A stretch of DNA of 64,000 nt, from assembly GCA_950295325.1 (NCBI GenBank), contig OX485804.1, positions 1,426,001 through 1,490,000 of the forward strand, given 5' to 3'. Source of the DNA: Polytrichum commune (Eukaryota > Streptophyta > Polytrichopsida > Polytrichales > Polytrichaceae). Numbering within the stretch: the stretch's first letter is position 1; each line of letters starts with the position of its first letter. Under the pieces are notes generated by a model that was given only the letters and a program-made list of their open reading frames with translations, searched no databases and was not told the origin of the DNA. The position numbers were made by a program, and so were the translations under genes. This document shows, piece after piece, positions 47,101 through 60,269 of the stretch.

Positions 47101-47839
47101 TCCCCCTCTCAATCTTGGCACTCATCTTCATTTTCGCCAAAAATTCGCTCTCACAACCTTCTTCCCCAGGTCTGGCAAACAAACCTTCGGTGAACAGCTC
47201 CTTGAATGCTTTCACTCTGTCAGCAAAGAATCCTCTCTTAGACTCCTCCTCTTGTTGCTCTTGTTGCTCAGATTTTGATTGGAGTTTGGATTTTGATTTT
47301 TGGGCTAGTCCTGAGCCTGGGAGGTCAATTACAACGATGTAGATGTGGTTCGATTCGAGTAGAGGCATCACCTTTCGGAATGAGAAGGATGTGGATCCTA
47401 ATCCTGGAAGAAGAAAGACTGTTCTGTTGTGGTTTGAGTCTCCATGTGTGCGAACAAACACCTTGATGGGACTTCGGTCGACCCCTAATTCCACTTTGAC
47501 GAGTTTTCCTGCTTCGAAATGATCTCGAACTCCGATAGGCATGGACAGAATCTCGGGCTTCTCGCTCCCGGACACAATGCTGGTGCCTGCCATCATCACC
47601 AGGGTGATAGTGGTTACCATCGCCATGAAGCCTAGCCAGAAGTAGAATGGGTTGCCATCGCTTGTCACGATCTGAAATCTTGGGGTTGAGGTTGGGGTTT
47701 CGGAAGTCTTAGGGTTGGAGGTTTGGAGTGTGGATGATGATTCGCCATCTCCAACATGGCGTCTTCGCAATCCACCATCATCGCCATCAACTTCTGGCTC
47801 AACAAGGTTTGTTACTGTATCATCTCCTTCCCAAGCCAT
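44154..47839 (-). CDS. Membrane-anchored alpha/beta hydrolase with His/Gly-rich tail
   Basis: Exons 47839-46842, 45634-45343 and 44420-44154 on the minus strand, GT-AG, give 518 residues. One TM segment lies at about 64-88. The alpha/beta hydrolase core follows, with oxyanion-hole LLPGLGST at 143-150, IDLPGSG at 171-177 and the nucleophile elbow VHDTGAEVG at about 277-285. This elbow has Asp where most members have Ser, as in haloalkane-dehalogenase-type elbows. A late HSHHGSRWPQE (around residue 430) probably supplies the catalytic His. The tail SHGQAYMGGPGQQHGVGHG resembles the His/Gly-rich YMDAYGLGHGW-type ending of plant homologues. The start has a strong context (GCCATGG). The substrate is unknown, and membrane-bound catalysis is an inference. 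Confidence 0.88.
44755..45042 (+). mobile_element. Long-TIR MITE, family H copy 4, in hydrolase intron 2
   Basis: Carries GGTGCATGCTCGGAGGCGG, AACATAATGTTCTTCGTCCA, AAACCTCCACACTACC and ATGCAAAACAACTCA, then is cut off by family G sequence at about 45043. Confidence 0.7.
45043..45238. mobile_element. Family G repeat, right half, in hydrolase intron 2
   Basis: Starts CATGGGCATACCCTATTTAA and ends ACGCATAACTCT, matching the right half of 38893-39307. Its left half is absent, so it and the family H copy share a junction. Confidence 0.65.
45611..46800 (-). repeat. Seven diverged tandem units filling hydrolase intron 1, some carrying the acceptor
   Basis: Units start with AAGCAGCAAG at 45611, 45791 and 45970, a spacing of about 180. 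Further units around 46037, 46233, 46485 and 46670 share CTGCTGTYCCAAGAATGAT and CATTGGTCATCNACTCC. The first unit contains the start of exon 2 and its acceptor. The second carries a full acceptor copy, with decoy exon start at 45813, reading TTGGCAG|ATGGGTG on the minus strand. Use of the decoy would meet a TGA within ten codons. Confidence 0.85.
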
Positions 47840-48190
47840 GGCTAATCTAACCCGGCTTCCACTTACAACACTAAAAAAACCGAATTCCTTAGCCTTTCAA
47901 AATAATAAATGCCACGATGATCTCCAGTGGTGCTCCCCCAGCTTTGATCCAGTTCAGTTCTTCCAATCAAAATTACGACAGGAACTCAAACCCTAAAATT
48001 GTGAAACTTTGACCTCCCCAGTCATGGCTAACCTGGCTTCTACTTAGAACACTCCACGCACCGAATTCCTTCGCTTTTTTCTAATTCTCAATTGCCACGA
48101 TGATCTCCAGTGCACTCCAGCTTTGATCCAGGTCAACCCTTGCAATCAAATCACCACAGGAGCTCAAACCCTAATATTGAGAAGCTTGGA
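47823..48190 (-). repeat. ~187-bp tandem duplication over the hydrolase start codon and leader
   Basis: Units at 47823-48000 and 48012-48185 share CATGGCTAAYCT, GGCTTCYACTTA, ACCGAATTCCTT, TGCCACGATGATCTCCAGTG and GAGCTCAAACCCTAA. The outer unit has its own ATG (minus strand, 48026) opening a 10-codon upstream frame that ends TTTTAG before the real start. Confidence 0.85.
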
Positions 48191-50254
48191 GATCGAGAGG
48201 TCATAGATAGCGGAGCTCAAAGATCGAGAAAATTATGATGAGCAATCGGCACAAACTGAGAGAACCAATCATGGTTCCTTGCTTGGCTGCACCTGAATTG
48301 AATCTTGAGGAGGAAAGATATCCCAAAATTGACACGGCATCAGTGCACCTCAGCGAGGAGTCGTCCTAAAGAAGATGATGAAAGACCATTGTGGCAGTTA
48401 CTAACAGATCATCACAACGATCAATTTGACTTTTGAAAATTGAAATCCCGGGACTACAACTTAAATTCATTGTACACTTTGCCACACCAGAGTTAAGTAC
48501 TTGACAGTGAAAGATTCCGTGTAGCCAACAGATTGACACTTGGCAGTCAAGAGATTGACTTGTGTTCTGTTACCGGTGGATTGAGTTTCTTGTCTTTTGA
48601 TCAATCTGCACAGACTCCGACAGCGTCTGAATAGGCTGAACCATTTTAGGAGACTCAACAAAATTCAAATCCCAAAAACATCCAAAATAAATTGACAGAT
48701 GTGTTTTCAAAAGCTGTTGCAGCTCCGACTTTTTGAACCACGTAATTCTAAACCCTAAACACAGGGGGAAATCTTGATGTATGTTCTCATACCCTTGTAG
48801 ATGTCCGGTTTGAACACACATGCCTTAATTCTTCAAATCAGATAATCGGTGGCTCCGTGTACTCAATATTTTGAGGCTAAAATTGGACATTTGATTAAGA
48901 CAGCTACAATCTTTGCAAGTTGAAAAGTGTGCATATCTTGGTTGACGATAACATCGGATAACAATTCTAGGTGTTTGCAATAAATAAAATACAAACAGAG
49001 TTGGTGTACCTGGTTCGGCAAGCTGTTGGTAGTTGTAGTATTTTGAGCACCAGAACAAAAATGTTTTTAAACATGGGATTTTCTGCAGTCAAGTTTCTGG
49101 AATTTCTGCAGCAACTTACTTATATGATAACGGCAAAATTGTGAATTTCAACTTATTTATGAGCATCATTATATAATGTGTGCAGCAACTGCGTAAAGAA
49201 CATGGAGAGAGGGAATTATCGCATACAAACATACCTCTCAACCATCCAACCCCTATGAACATAACAGCTTGATACTCTATAAGCTTTTGGCCAATTTATC
49301 TCAAATGACTTTGGACTCGACTAATGCATGGTCTTGGAAACTAATTCCAGTGTCATATAAACTACAAAAAAGAGACATCCGAGCTGCATGCTATTTCAGG
49401 GCTTTTCTGTTGTACAAATGAGAGGCACACTCATGACAATAATCCCTCTCTCCCAAGGACACACTCATGAACGACTTACAATACTAGGTAAGAAACAAAT
49501 TTGAAATTTGAGTTTTGTCCAGATCAGTACCTATAGCACAATAAAAATCGTGACAAAGAGCTATGTACAGATTTGGAGCTCATTCCTTTGGTTCACTCAT
49601 CATTGAATCATGCATATGTCCATACACTGCTGTGGATATAACCTTCAAGTCAGGTTGCAAATGCTTCTACCCAGTATTGCAAGTATAGCTATCATTCAAC
49701 CTTTCTACCATTCTGGTTACCAGAGATGGAATGTCTGATAAGAATTCCCATGACCACTACCACTGCCCTCATGAGCACATATAAAAAATAATAATAATAA
49801 TAATAAATAAAAAGCACCCATAACCAGAATTAACCAGTCACTACACCAGAATATTGAACTGTTGATCATCATTGCTTCCTTGTGCAGGTATACTCGAAGC
49901 AAAAAATTCTGTGATTACAACCTTGTGAGCTATATCTCTAGCTGTAAGGAAAACCCTAAACTCAGATCAAGCACCGATGACAAAAAGCATTTTTAATAGA
50001 TCCTACAGATATATTCCCCCGATTGAACGGCGCCAAATCCCCAGAAAAACAGACCTAACTTTGATGTACTTGATAGTACCCGAGAACTGCAGCAATCCAA
50101 TACTAGACCCAAGCTTTTCTACTGCCTCATGTACACTTTCCAACTCAGAGATTGTATGCACCCTCAATTCAAACTTCTCATTTTACAGGCATCTACATCT
50201 CAGCCAAATTGCTTCAATGGTAATTCAGTGAGATTGAGTAGATACAGCCATTTG
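48191..50254. other. Intergenic DNA between two minus-strand genes; family K end at 49205
   Basis: A family K left end (GAGGGAATTATCGCATACAA, then ACCTCTCAACCATCCAA) lies at about 49205-49330 without its right end. An ATA/ATT microsatellite lies at 49788-49812. The rest, including the probable 3' region of the next gene, shows nothing I can name. Confidence 0.5.
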
Positions 50255-52941
50255 TCATCGCAACCAACTGTCACTCTCGTAGTCTGGTTGTGCTACAAAT
50301 TCGAGCTCGTCCAGTGACTCGCCCAAGTCTTCAGATAGTTCAGTCTTTTTGTCTGATTTGAAGATGCTGTCAGGTTGCGGATTTGGGTCAGAACCAGTCC
50401 TTTTCCGTCCACTGAAGAAAGTGCCAATATCCTTCTGACCAGAAGAAGAAATAGTGGAAGTTGTGGATTTACTGTACGATGACGGTGAAGGCTGCACTGG
50501 GGTTGAACCAGGTTCCTTCCAGAAATCAATATTGGATAACCTTCCCTCTGTGGGGACCTTCTCTTTTTCAAACTTGAATTCGTTGATGATATTTGAACCT
50601 CCATTCATTGTGGATTTCTCCTTCAGGAATTCAGGTCGTTTATCATGTGCCTCCTCAAAATCTCCATACCTGACAGCTGAGGACCCGTTTTTTATATCCT
50701 TGGAATCAACATGTGTGTTTTCCTTGCTAGGGTGGCGTCTCCTCTGCAGGGCATCGCTTTGCAATCTTGTATCTGCAACACCTTCACTACCCTTTGTAGG
50801 AGAGAAGATTCTTGATGTTTTGGACCCAGAGATATCAGGTTTCAGAACCCAGGTAGATTTTGATTCTGAGTTACCCTCTAGCATTTGTCCCTTCTTTATG
50901 GCTAATGAAATAAGCCCCAACTGCTTTACTTGTTGCTCCTGTAAAGAGTATAAAACTAGGATCAGTTCTGTAATGCTGAAATGATAACAGCATACACTGA
51001 TCCTCACAGCAACCACAAGCATTTATTAGCAATCTAAGTGATAGAGCTTCACATCTGAGTTTCATTCAACAAGTGAGAAGTTGTTCACAGTTTAAATGAC
51101 AACTCAACTTTGCTTCGCCGCATTTCTGTCTTTAAGCAAAAACATATATAACTGATTGTGATTGGAGAAAATCCAACAACAAAAACAAATTCCAAAGAAA
51201 ACCCACTCCATGACAAGGACCTTTGAAGACTAGGAGCATTTAGGTGCAGGATTGAGAACACAAACCTGCATTGCAAAAAGAGCCTGCTGCAAACCCTGTA
51301 ACTCCTTCTCCAGCATTTCCTCCCGTTGAGCCAGTATATGGACTACTTCAGATGTCTTTTGTGTACAGGCTACTGTCTGCAAATTATTACAAAACCATCA
51401 TCAAGCCTCAAGTTCCATGCTTATATTGCTTAAAACAATGATCTATCACATGATGTTACACCCTCATGCATCCCATCAAAAGAACTGGAGCAAAAAGAAT
51501 GAAAGCGTACGTGAAGTTCTACAGCTGATGGAAAAATGCAAATCTACCTCTTGAATTGGGTCCCTTAGTGTTCTCCTCATAACCCGAAACCGCACCCCAA
51601 GTTTTTCCACCTGTCTTGACAAGACCCTTGATGTGGTAACAAATTCTCGAGTACATCCTTCCAGGTCCTCAACCCTCTGCTTCAATGTAAGATCAGCACG
51701 TTCAGCTGTGCTTTGTTTGCGTCCTTGAGGAATGCCTAGCAGACGCTCAAGAATCTTGTATTGCACAAAGGCATTGAACAGAATTGCACCCCACATAGCA
51801 AGTGGAAGCAGATACTGCCATTTTGATGGAGCATTCTTAAATGAAACTGGAGGTTCCTGCAAAAAGTTGCCCCCAGCTTGCCTAAGTCACATTGAGCATT
51901 CCTGACAATGTGGTGATGTTGGCTCATGTTCACAATCTGTAAATTGATAATTCTCCAAAGCATCTTGACAAACTTTTTTCTTCAGATTCATAATCCCATT
52001 TGGGCTACTTACAGGCTTCGTCACCGACATGAGAATAACTGCATTGACAGCTATGGAAGCGGATGCCACTCCCAACAAGCTGCCCCTCTCATCCTTTTTT
52101 TCTCCATCACCGGGGTTTTGTCCTACTGCTGCGCCTGCAGTCCCAAGATAATTGTCTCAAACTCAAGCATACATTCCTATGAGATCGACCTTCATAGTAA
52201 GCATCTCACTTTAATTGTTCCGTTGTTTCAAGTATAGTGAAACCGACTCGCATGTTAAGAAATTAAGTTACAAATTGCCTGAAAACAGATCCAAGGTCTC
52301 GTATGCGCCACTCCAGTAGGGTTTTACATGGAAACGACATTGAAGAAACTCAATAGCAGGGCAGTACAAAAATTGCTCTTTTAACCCTATGAATTCAGCA
52401 AAGTATCGATCCCAGTTGTATCCCCATGGCTCCGGTTTCCCTACAGATGCATACGTTCCTCTGAGATCCACCTTCGTAGTAAGCACCTCAAATTATTTGT
52501 TTTGCTATTTCATGTGAGAAGAACCGACTCACATGGTAAGAGATTAAGTGACAATCTTCCTGAAAACAGGTCCAAGGTCTCGTATACACCACTCCAGTAG
52601 GGTTTAGATGGAAATGACAAGGCAGAAATTCCATGGCAATGCTCTTGAATCCTATGAATTCAATCAAGGATCGATCCCTGAGACTATCCCCACAGCTCCG
52701 ATTTCCCTACAGATGACCTGCATTGGCAGATTTTCAATAAAAGAGATCTCACAAACCACTGAGTGAAACCTAAACTGTTCAACTCACCGGAGGCTTTGAC
52801 AACGAGGGCATGACGGTATTGTAGCAATGGCAACTTCAACTGTTTCCGTCCACCTCTCTTCACAAGGGGAGCTGGATCCTCCACACTCTGAAAGCCACAG
52901 AAGGTTCTAGTTCCAGGTTGCAAAATTGCAGAGACACCCAT
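50255..52941 (-). CDS. Unrecognised two-TM coiled-coil protein, probably plastid-targeted
   Basis: Five exons on the minus strand: 52941-52788, 52134-52013, 51856-51548, 51376-51266 and 50938-50255. All are GT-AG and the frame stays open for 459 residues. The first ~51 residues look like a chloroplast transit peptide (few acids, basic patch VKRGGRKQLK, candidate cleavage VVKAS). There are TM segments at about 69-89 (GSLLGVASASIAVNAVILMS) and 105-128 (WQYLLPLAMWGAILFNAFVQ). A heptad-like coiled coil runs from about 144 to 235 (LKQRVEDLEG, LSRQVEKLG, LEKELQGLQQALFAMQEQQ). A Ser/Lys/Pro-rich, probably disordered tail ends ESDSWLR. The start has G at -3 and +4. I do not recognise a named family; the consistent five-exon frame is the evidence for a real gene. 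Confidence 0.8.
52165..52735 (-). repeat. ~283-bp tandem duplication filling intron 1 of the coiled-coil gene
   Basis: Units at about 52168-52450 and 52451-52712 share CATACRTTCCTMTGAGATC, ACCTTCRTAGTAAGCA, CTGAAAACAG, TCCAAGGTCTCGTATRC and CCACTCCAGTAGGGTTT. A third partial start (TTTCCCTACAGATG) follows near 52706. The units lie next to the exon 2 acceptor, but I do not see it copied. Confidence 0.85.
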
Positions 52942-53406
52942 CGCACTTCACGCCCTCCCGATGTCCCAGCAACATGGGAGAGCCCCAATCCCCAATCCCC
53001 GATTCCCAACTCCTCCTTCGTCTGCTTCAATTAAGCAATCTCTCGCCCAATCACATTGAACTCGAGAAACCTTTACCACATTGCCGCTTTAGCTCCAAAT
53101 AATCCCCTAAACGCACCCACTTACATCCTCAGACTTCGCATTCCCCAGACAACCACCGAATCCAAAACCGAATCCGTGAGCGAAGAGATTGCTGTAGAAT
53201 ACTGTGAAGTCAAACCCACCAAATCCCAACAAGAATTGAGCAGCTGAGTTGGGCCTAAAGTGCACCTGGTGAGTGAGGTGTGTGAATTTTGATCCGGCCC
53301 AAGCATCCAGGGGCGTTTGGTGTGGAGGATGAGGGCGACATGGCCGCCATAGCCGCGGGCGACCTGCCCAATGCCCGGCCATGGCCAGGTAGAGCACTTA
53401 CATTCA
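52942..53406. promoter_or_regulatory. Upstream region of the coiled-coil gene
   Basis: CG-richer DNA directly 5' of the start codon (GCCCTCCCGATGTCCC, CCAATCCCCAATCCCC), plausible as promoter and leader. A 63-codon frame on the + strand (53056-53247) ends inside the region and has no domain, so I do not call a divergent gene. Confidence 0.4.
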
Positions 53407-53828
53407 GGGTGGGTTTACACTAGGGTCCAAGACCAAATAAACTCCAAAACCCAGCAATCTTATTGGTCGAGAGTCAAATTTTAGAGTCAAATTTTGGACC
53501 CAAGGAGTTTACGTTGGGGGGCCAAGGGTCATGACCATATGAGGCCCTTGATTCTCATCCTAAGGCCACGCTACTGACATGGTATGCCAAAATTTGCATC
53601 AAGCCTACCTCTTAGAGGTGGGTCTGATGTAAATTCCAATAGACCATGAAACATTAATTATAAATTGTCATGTAGGAAGGCATGTAGAGCTTTCAGCTAT
53701 GATAGTTTCAATCTTTGAGCCCTTGGACCTTCACCTTCTAGTGTCAAGTGAACTTGGACGGTCTCGACCAATCAAAGATCTTAGAATGCAATGGTCACAA
53801 GTCTTCAATCTCGTATGTGAAGTGGCCC
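53407..53828. mobile_element. PIF-like MITE, left end decayed
   Basis: The right end TATGTGAAGTGGCCC followed by TAA matches the end of 7446-7945. The left GGGTGGGTTTACACTAGGGT is only partly complementary and is preceded by TCA. The shared interior patch CACCTCTTAGAGGTRGG-like sequence supports the relation to the 7446 element. Confidence 0.55.
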
Positions 53829-54856
53829 TAAGATATGCAATACGAGTGTTATTCAATTTTTTTTTCAATCAAACGTCTACATTTGATTGGTGTGTGATTA
53901 GGCGACGATTAAAGAACCATCAAGATACATGTTTAAAAGAGAATGGACTATGGCTTCATATTTTATCAATTGCATACTCTACATAGTGACATAGTGAACG
54001 CAATCCGGAGGACCTATGTATTCAATTAAGGAATCAACGAACATGCACTTCCAATAATCATAACTAAATCAAGGGAGGTCTTATATTTTGTTGATGCTTC
54101 ATAGAAGATTTTCTAATGTAACTCAAGCTTTGTTGTGTAAATCAATGCGGTAAGTTGGAGAACATACAAAAATTTATATATATAAATTACGCCCACGTAT
54201 TTTTAAAGTCCTTGTCTAAGGTATGAAGCATTGAAGTTTTCACCTATGCAACATCACTTTCCTACCAAAGAATGTGTGTGTCAAAGAATGTACATTTATA
54301 TTTATATTTTGCAGGTTTTTGCGTGTCAAATGTCAAAAACTTGCAAAAACTTTGTCAAAAAAATACACTCTGTATGGGAAAATGAGAACACACACTTCCA
54401 TTTGTGGTAGTGGAGGGGAAGAAGGGTATATATAGGTTTTTGGCTTGGGTTCAATTGAACAAAACACACATGGAAGACTAACTAAGTATCAATTTGGGGT
54501 TCCAGGTGTCATTATTGGGTCCATTGATAGGTCCCAATGAGTTTTAAGTAAGAATTGGGTACCGACACCTATATTAGACTCAATTTTAGGTGATTTTCAT
54601 AGGGCAATGTGAAATCAAAAGGTGAATTACAAAGGTTGCATAGTGCAATACATACAAGTGCGCAATCTCTCCCTTTATCATGGATTTCAATGCAAGGAAT
54701 TCCTTGGCTTTTAGATGATTTTGATTACAATTCACAAGTGGTCCCAAATTATTTGAACCATAGCCATGGATGATAGTCTAGAGCAATTTCCTTAGTGATC
54801 CAATTCATTACTTGGTCCAAGTTCTATTCATAAACCGATTTTAAAAGTCTTAGTAT
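53829..54856. other. Unassigned AT-rich DNA
   Basis: No exon, RNA gene or element border is recognised. The 95-codon frame at 53699-53986 overlaps the MITE end and is not supported. Confidence 0.4.
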
Positions 54857-55352
54857 CCCAGGGAGTGCATTGTTCAAGTACTGTATTTATACACGTGGGT
54901 GCACAAAAGGGGTATTATTTAAAACAAACATGTACAAAATGTATGTACAAGAGACATATTGCTATTAAGCAAGAAGTAGATATACATGAGGCTATAGAAA
55001 AATATATGTAAAGTACGCATTTACGCGTTTATGCGTTAAAGTCAGACTTGGACCAAGAATCATGTGTTTTTTCATCCACTAAGTAACGTCTTTATAACTA
55101 AAAATCCATGATTTGATATTATACATATAATAGGGCCATATTTTTGCATTTCCAAACATTTGTACACATGTTATATACAATTTATGTATTTGTTTTTGGA
55201 CCCTTGTGTATGTATGGAAATGTATTTTGAAGCAATGAGATTTGTAAGTATATTGCTTGATTTTAGCAAAAATAAAATGTATACAGGGGTATTTTAATAA
55301 GGGGCACGCACGCACGTGATGCTTGGTTTTAATGAATAGTGCACTCCCTGAG
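54857..55352. mobile_element. hAT-like MITE, family L
   Basis: 496 bp with ends CCCAGGGAGTGCATTGTTCA and TGAATAGTGCACTCCCTGAG and an exact 8-bp flanking duplication CTTAGTAT (54849-54856 and 55353-55360). The CAGGG start and 8-bp target fit the hAT superfamily. Subterminal ACACGTGGG and CACGCACGTG also pair. Non-coding. Confidence 0.8.
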
Positions 55353-55360
55353 CTTAGTAT

Positions 55361-57200
55361 TTGCTTTTTGTAACAATCGATTTTGTCTTAGATTTTGCAC
55401 TTGATTTCAATTCCTTAGCAACATGTTGAAACAATTTCAAGGTGGCAGTGGTCATCCCTCACATGGGAATTGTCTTCATAAAAGTTTGATAGTATGGCCA
55501 TTCTCCACATCTTCTTGGTCAATGTGGTAACTTTCCACATTTACTTGTGTAGTTATGCTATGGGTACAAATGTTTTGCCCTATCAATTGCCAAAGGTCAA
55601 GCTACTTGCCATGTTCTTCACCCTTCATCGCCCAAGGGTAAGACCATAGTTATTGGCAACAACCCCTTCATTTCCCAAAAGACTATTTACGTACCAAAAG
55701 GTAATTGTCTTAGTTAGCATCCTCTAGCTCTAGATTATGATTCTTCCTATATTTATGTTTTTTTAGTACAACTCTCGACCGTAATTCTGATCATAACATG
55801 TTGGAGTTTTTGTACCCATTGGAACCTTGTTTAATTTAGATGACATTTTCTAGTTCAACTATAGATTTTTAGTGGAATCATAGACTTATGAAATTGAACC
55901 AAACTATGGATATAACCATGGAATGATGGCCACTAAGTTTTATATGTCAACCTCACATGGCAGTAATTTCCATTCCCATTTTCTGAAGTTAATTCCTCTT
56001 TCCTTACACTATGAATTCAAGATTTGATTGACATGCTTATGTTGTCTCGAGACCAATATTTAGATTCTATGAGATCATATGATTGATTGACCCTTATCTA
56101 CTTCTTGAACTTATAAAGTGGAGCTTCACACCCCAACATATGATTCAAATGGCTCCTAAATGAACAACTACACTTCAAATGACGGTCTTTTGCTCCATAA
56201 TACACACAACGCGAAATTTCTCATCATGGCTTCACCTTGCTTAGGCTCTAGCCACAACCATGAATAAATTCTTCACAAACATTCTTTTGCACATTAAGTT
56301 TTTGGCATAATTCATATCAATTTATTGTGTCATTAATTAGTGTGGTCTTCGTGAATTGTCTTGTAGCATCACGCCAACCACCCACCTCGGTTGCCATCCA
56401 ATGCTTGCAAGATCACTTAGGTGGGGCAGTGGGAAACAATGCAGGCCAAAGTAAAGCATATGTATAAAGTAGACATGTCTTATTCAAACACCTTTTTTTG
56501 GCTTTAAAATGGTTGAATTTGATCCTAAGAGAACATTGACTTCATTCTAAGGATAAATCCAATGGCATATTGGTTAAAATGTCCAATGAATCAATATTCT
56601 ACACCTACTTAACACTAACCACTTCATTTACACCTATATAATCATTAAGGAAATTACATATTCACTTTGAAAATTTGTCATAAATTGAGATTTAGTCACC
56701 TTCATCTCATTCCTATGAATTTGTACAAAATTTCGCTTTGTGACTAATTTATTTTCGTGGATTTATTACACATAAGAAGGCCAAACCTCTAGGAAGTAAC
56801 CATACCATAGCACCATAGTTGGTTTGTGCACCTCAAAATGAATATTTATTTATTTTTGAGAAACAAGGTTCGTTAGTTTTTTAAATTTTTTTTTTGGTTT
56901 GCCCTATGATTTTTAAAAAGTAGTTTTTTTTCCCTACTAAAGTCTAACAATACTTTTTCCGGTAAGGTCTAGCAATATTCCTTTTTTTTCTAACATAATT
57001 TTTCACTTATTCGTTTGATTGGGCTCATGTTTTTTGATTTTTCATAGGTTTTTTTTAAAAATTATCTTTGCACAAACCAGCTATGGTGCTACGGTAATAG
57101 GCTCGTCTACCTTAGTGTAAGGTTAATGAAAAGAGGAGGTCTCCGCTGAGGAGAGAGCCAATAAATAACTTCAATACCAAAATTGGTAGAAATTTTACAT
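55361..57200. other. Unassigned AT-rich DNA upstream of RPS20
   Basis: No coding exon or paired element ends are recognised. T-rich tracts at 56880-57060 lie about 500-700 bp upstream of the RPS20 start. Confidence 0.4.
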
Positions 57201-57395
57201 TGTAGTAAGGATCCTGTTCGATGGATGAACAGAACCCTGTTTGTGGATGATCAAGGGGCTTTCTGCGTTAAAACTCCAGAACTCCGTGCCTGAACCGAAC
57301 CTGGGATCTTGGTTTGGAATCCCAGACCTAACTCGAACAAGGACGACGCAGAGTCTCCTCCTAAACTCTTTCGAAGTTTTGGCTCCGAGAAACCT

Positions 57396-57595
57396 AGGGT
57401 TAGCGTCGTTGCATCATCGCAGAGCGCCCCTCAGCAAGCGGCCGTTTGGTGTCTGTCTCGGGGGTTGCCTGCAACTAAACGATCTCTCAGGTACTAAATT
57501 CTTACACCAATTTCCATCACAATTATTGTATTCAGTTTTTTGTGTTTCGTCGCAACTCTAAACCCTAGGGTTTTGGTTCTGTTTTCTTTCTACAG
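57396..57595 (+). promoter_or_regulatory. RPS20 leader with telo-box-like motif and 5'UTR intron
   Basis: A donor near 57490 (CTCAG|GTACTAAA) and acceptor TTTCTACAG at 57595, directly before the start codon, suggest a leader intron. CTAAACCCTAGGGTT near 57558 contains the AAACCCTA core of the telo-box, a motif common at plant ribosomal protein genes. The exact transcription start is not visible. Confidence 0.55.
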
Positions 57596-57596
57596 A

Positions 57597-59025
<1,429 letters not shown>

Positions 59026-60269
59026 GAGCAGCGTTCGAAGAGATGTCTTTGGAATGTACTTTTGTACCATTGGCATATTAAGGAACTGATCTCTCAATAT
59101 TGTTGAGTTTTTTGAGGATTGAGCAATGCATTGTCTCATTTTGCACCTGATATGTGTTGTTCATACCATGTGCGAAGAAGATGACTGCTTTTTTGCTGCG
59201 CTTCCTTTAGCTCTCCTACTCATTTCACTCTTCAATTTTCTACTCTCTCCCCTACAGGATGTAAATGTGCAGAATGGTGCAGTTTGCTGGGTTCAGGAAA
59301 GGTTGAGGTCTTTAAATTCTGGGTTCAGAAGCTTGAAAATTGCTCAGATATGTAATTCAGCCTTCCATGTGATGTGCGAGTTGGGCTTCAATCCTTCAAG
59401 ACTTGAGGTGTAAAGCATTTTTTTAAGATGTTTTATGAAACAACATTCGCAAAGTTTATTCAATAACTATCACATAAGAAAACTTGCGAGACTCCAGCAT
59501 TGAAAGGAGTACAGTATCTGCACCTCTCCCGGATATTTAATATGATTATCTCCTTGGATTAGCAATTTAAAGTAGATGCAAAAGCCATGTTGTCAAATCA
59601 TATTTCAATTTGGCATGAAATTTTCAAGTCAAAATCTTTTCAAAGTGTGGCACATAGGGTATCCATTTTGGCCATGTCTCACCTTTTTGCATGGGACGGA
59701 GTGCTGAACCAATTGCACTTATATGGTCTTACCCAACTTCACATATGCTTTGAGTTTACTATACTAAAAATTTAAGGTGTTAATAATAGGTCTCAGATCG
59801 AAATAGGTGCACCTATTCTTCATCCATACACACAGAAATATTAAACTTCTTTTGGTGATCCTTTCACAATAAACTGAGCAACAATAACTTTGGCAATTCA
59901 TCTTAATCATGGATCTCATTGCTTGATGGTAAACTTGATACGATTGGATGGAAACATGGGATTACAGATACTATAGATTGGTGAAAGGTTGCAAGCACAC
60001 CATAAATCTTTATTTGAGGACTTCACAAAGTATTCATTATGATCGTGTGTTCGGAGGTGATGCACAGTTTCAACAGCTCTGTTTGAGCTTAGAAGTTTGG
60101 AGGTGACAAAATATGTTATGGACTGTAACATAATTATGTTGTTCTGAGCACCCAATATGCATAGGAGCATATGGAATATGCTTACTTTAATTTTAAAGTC
60201 CGGGATGCCAAAAGGCTTGTGGGACTAAAATTACATCAACATGATGTCAAACCTACTAAGTTAGTTGAT
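59026..60269. other. 3' flank of RPS20 and unassigned DNA
   Basis: It begins with the probable RPS20 3'UTR. No further exon, RNA gene or element border is recognised up to the LINE fragment. The frame at 59126-59413 has no domain. Confidence 0.4.

Noticed and set aside
57241-57561. 106-codon open frame in front of RPS20
   Set aside because: It crosses a leader donor site and ends before the RPS20 start in another frame; it is not a conserved protein as far as I can see.
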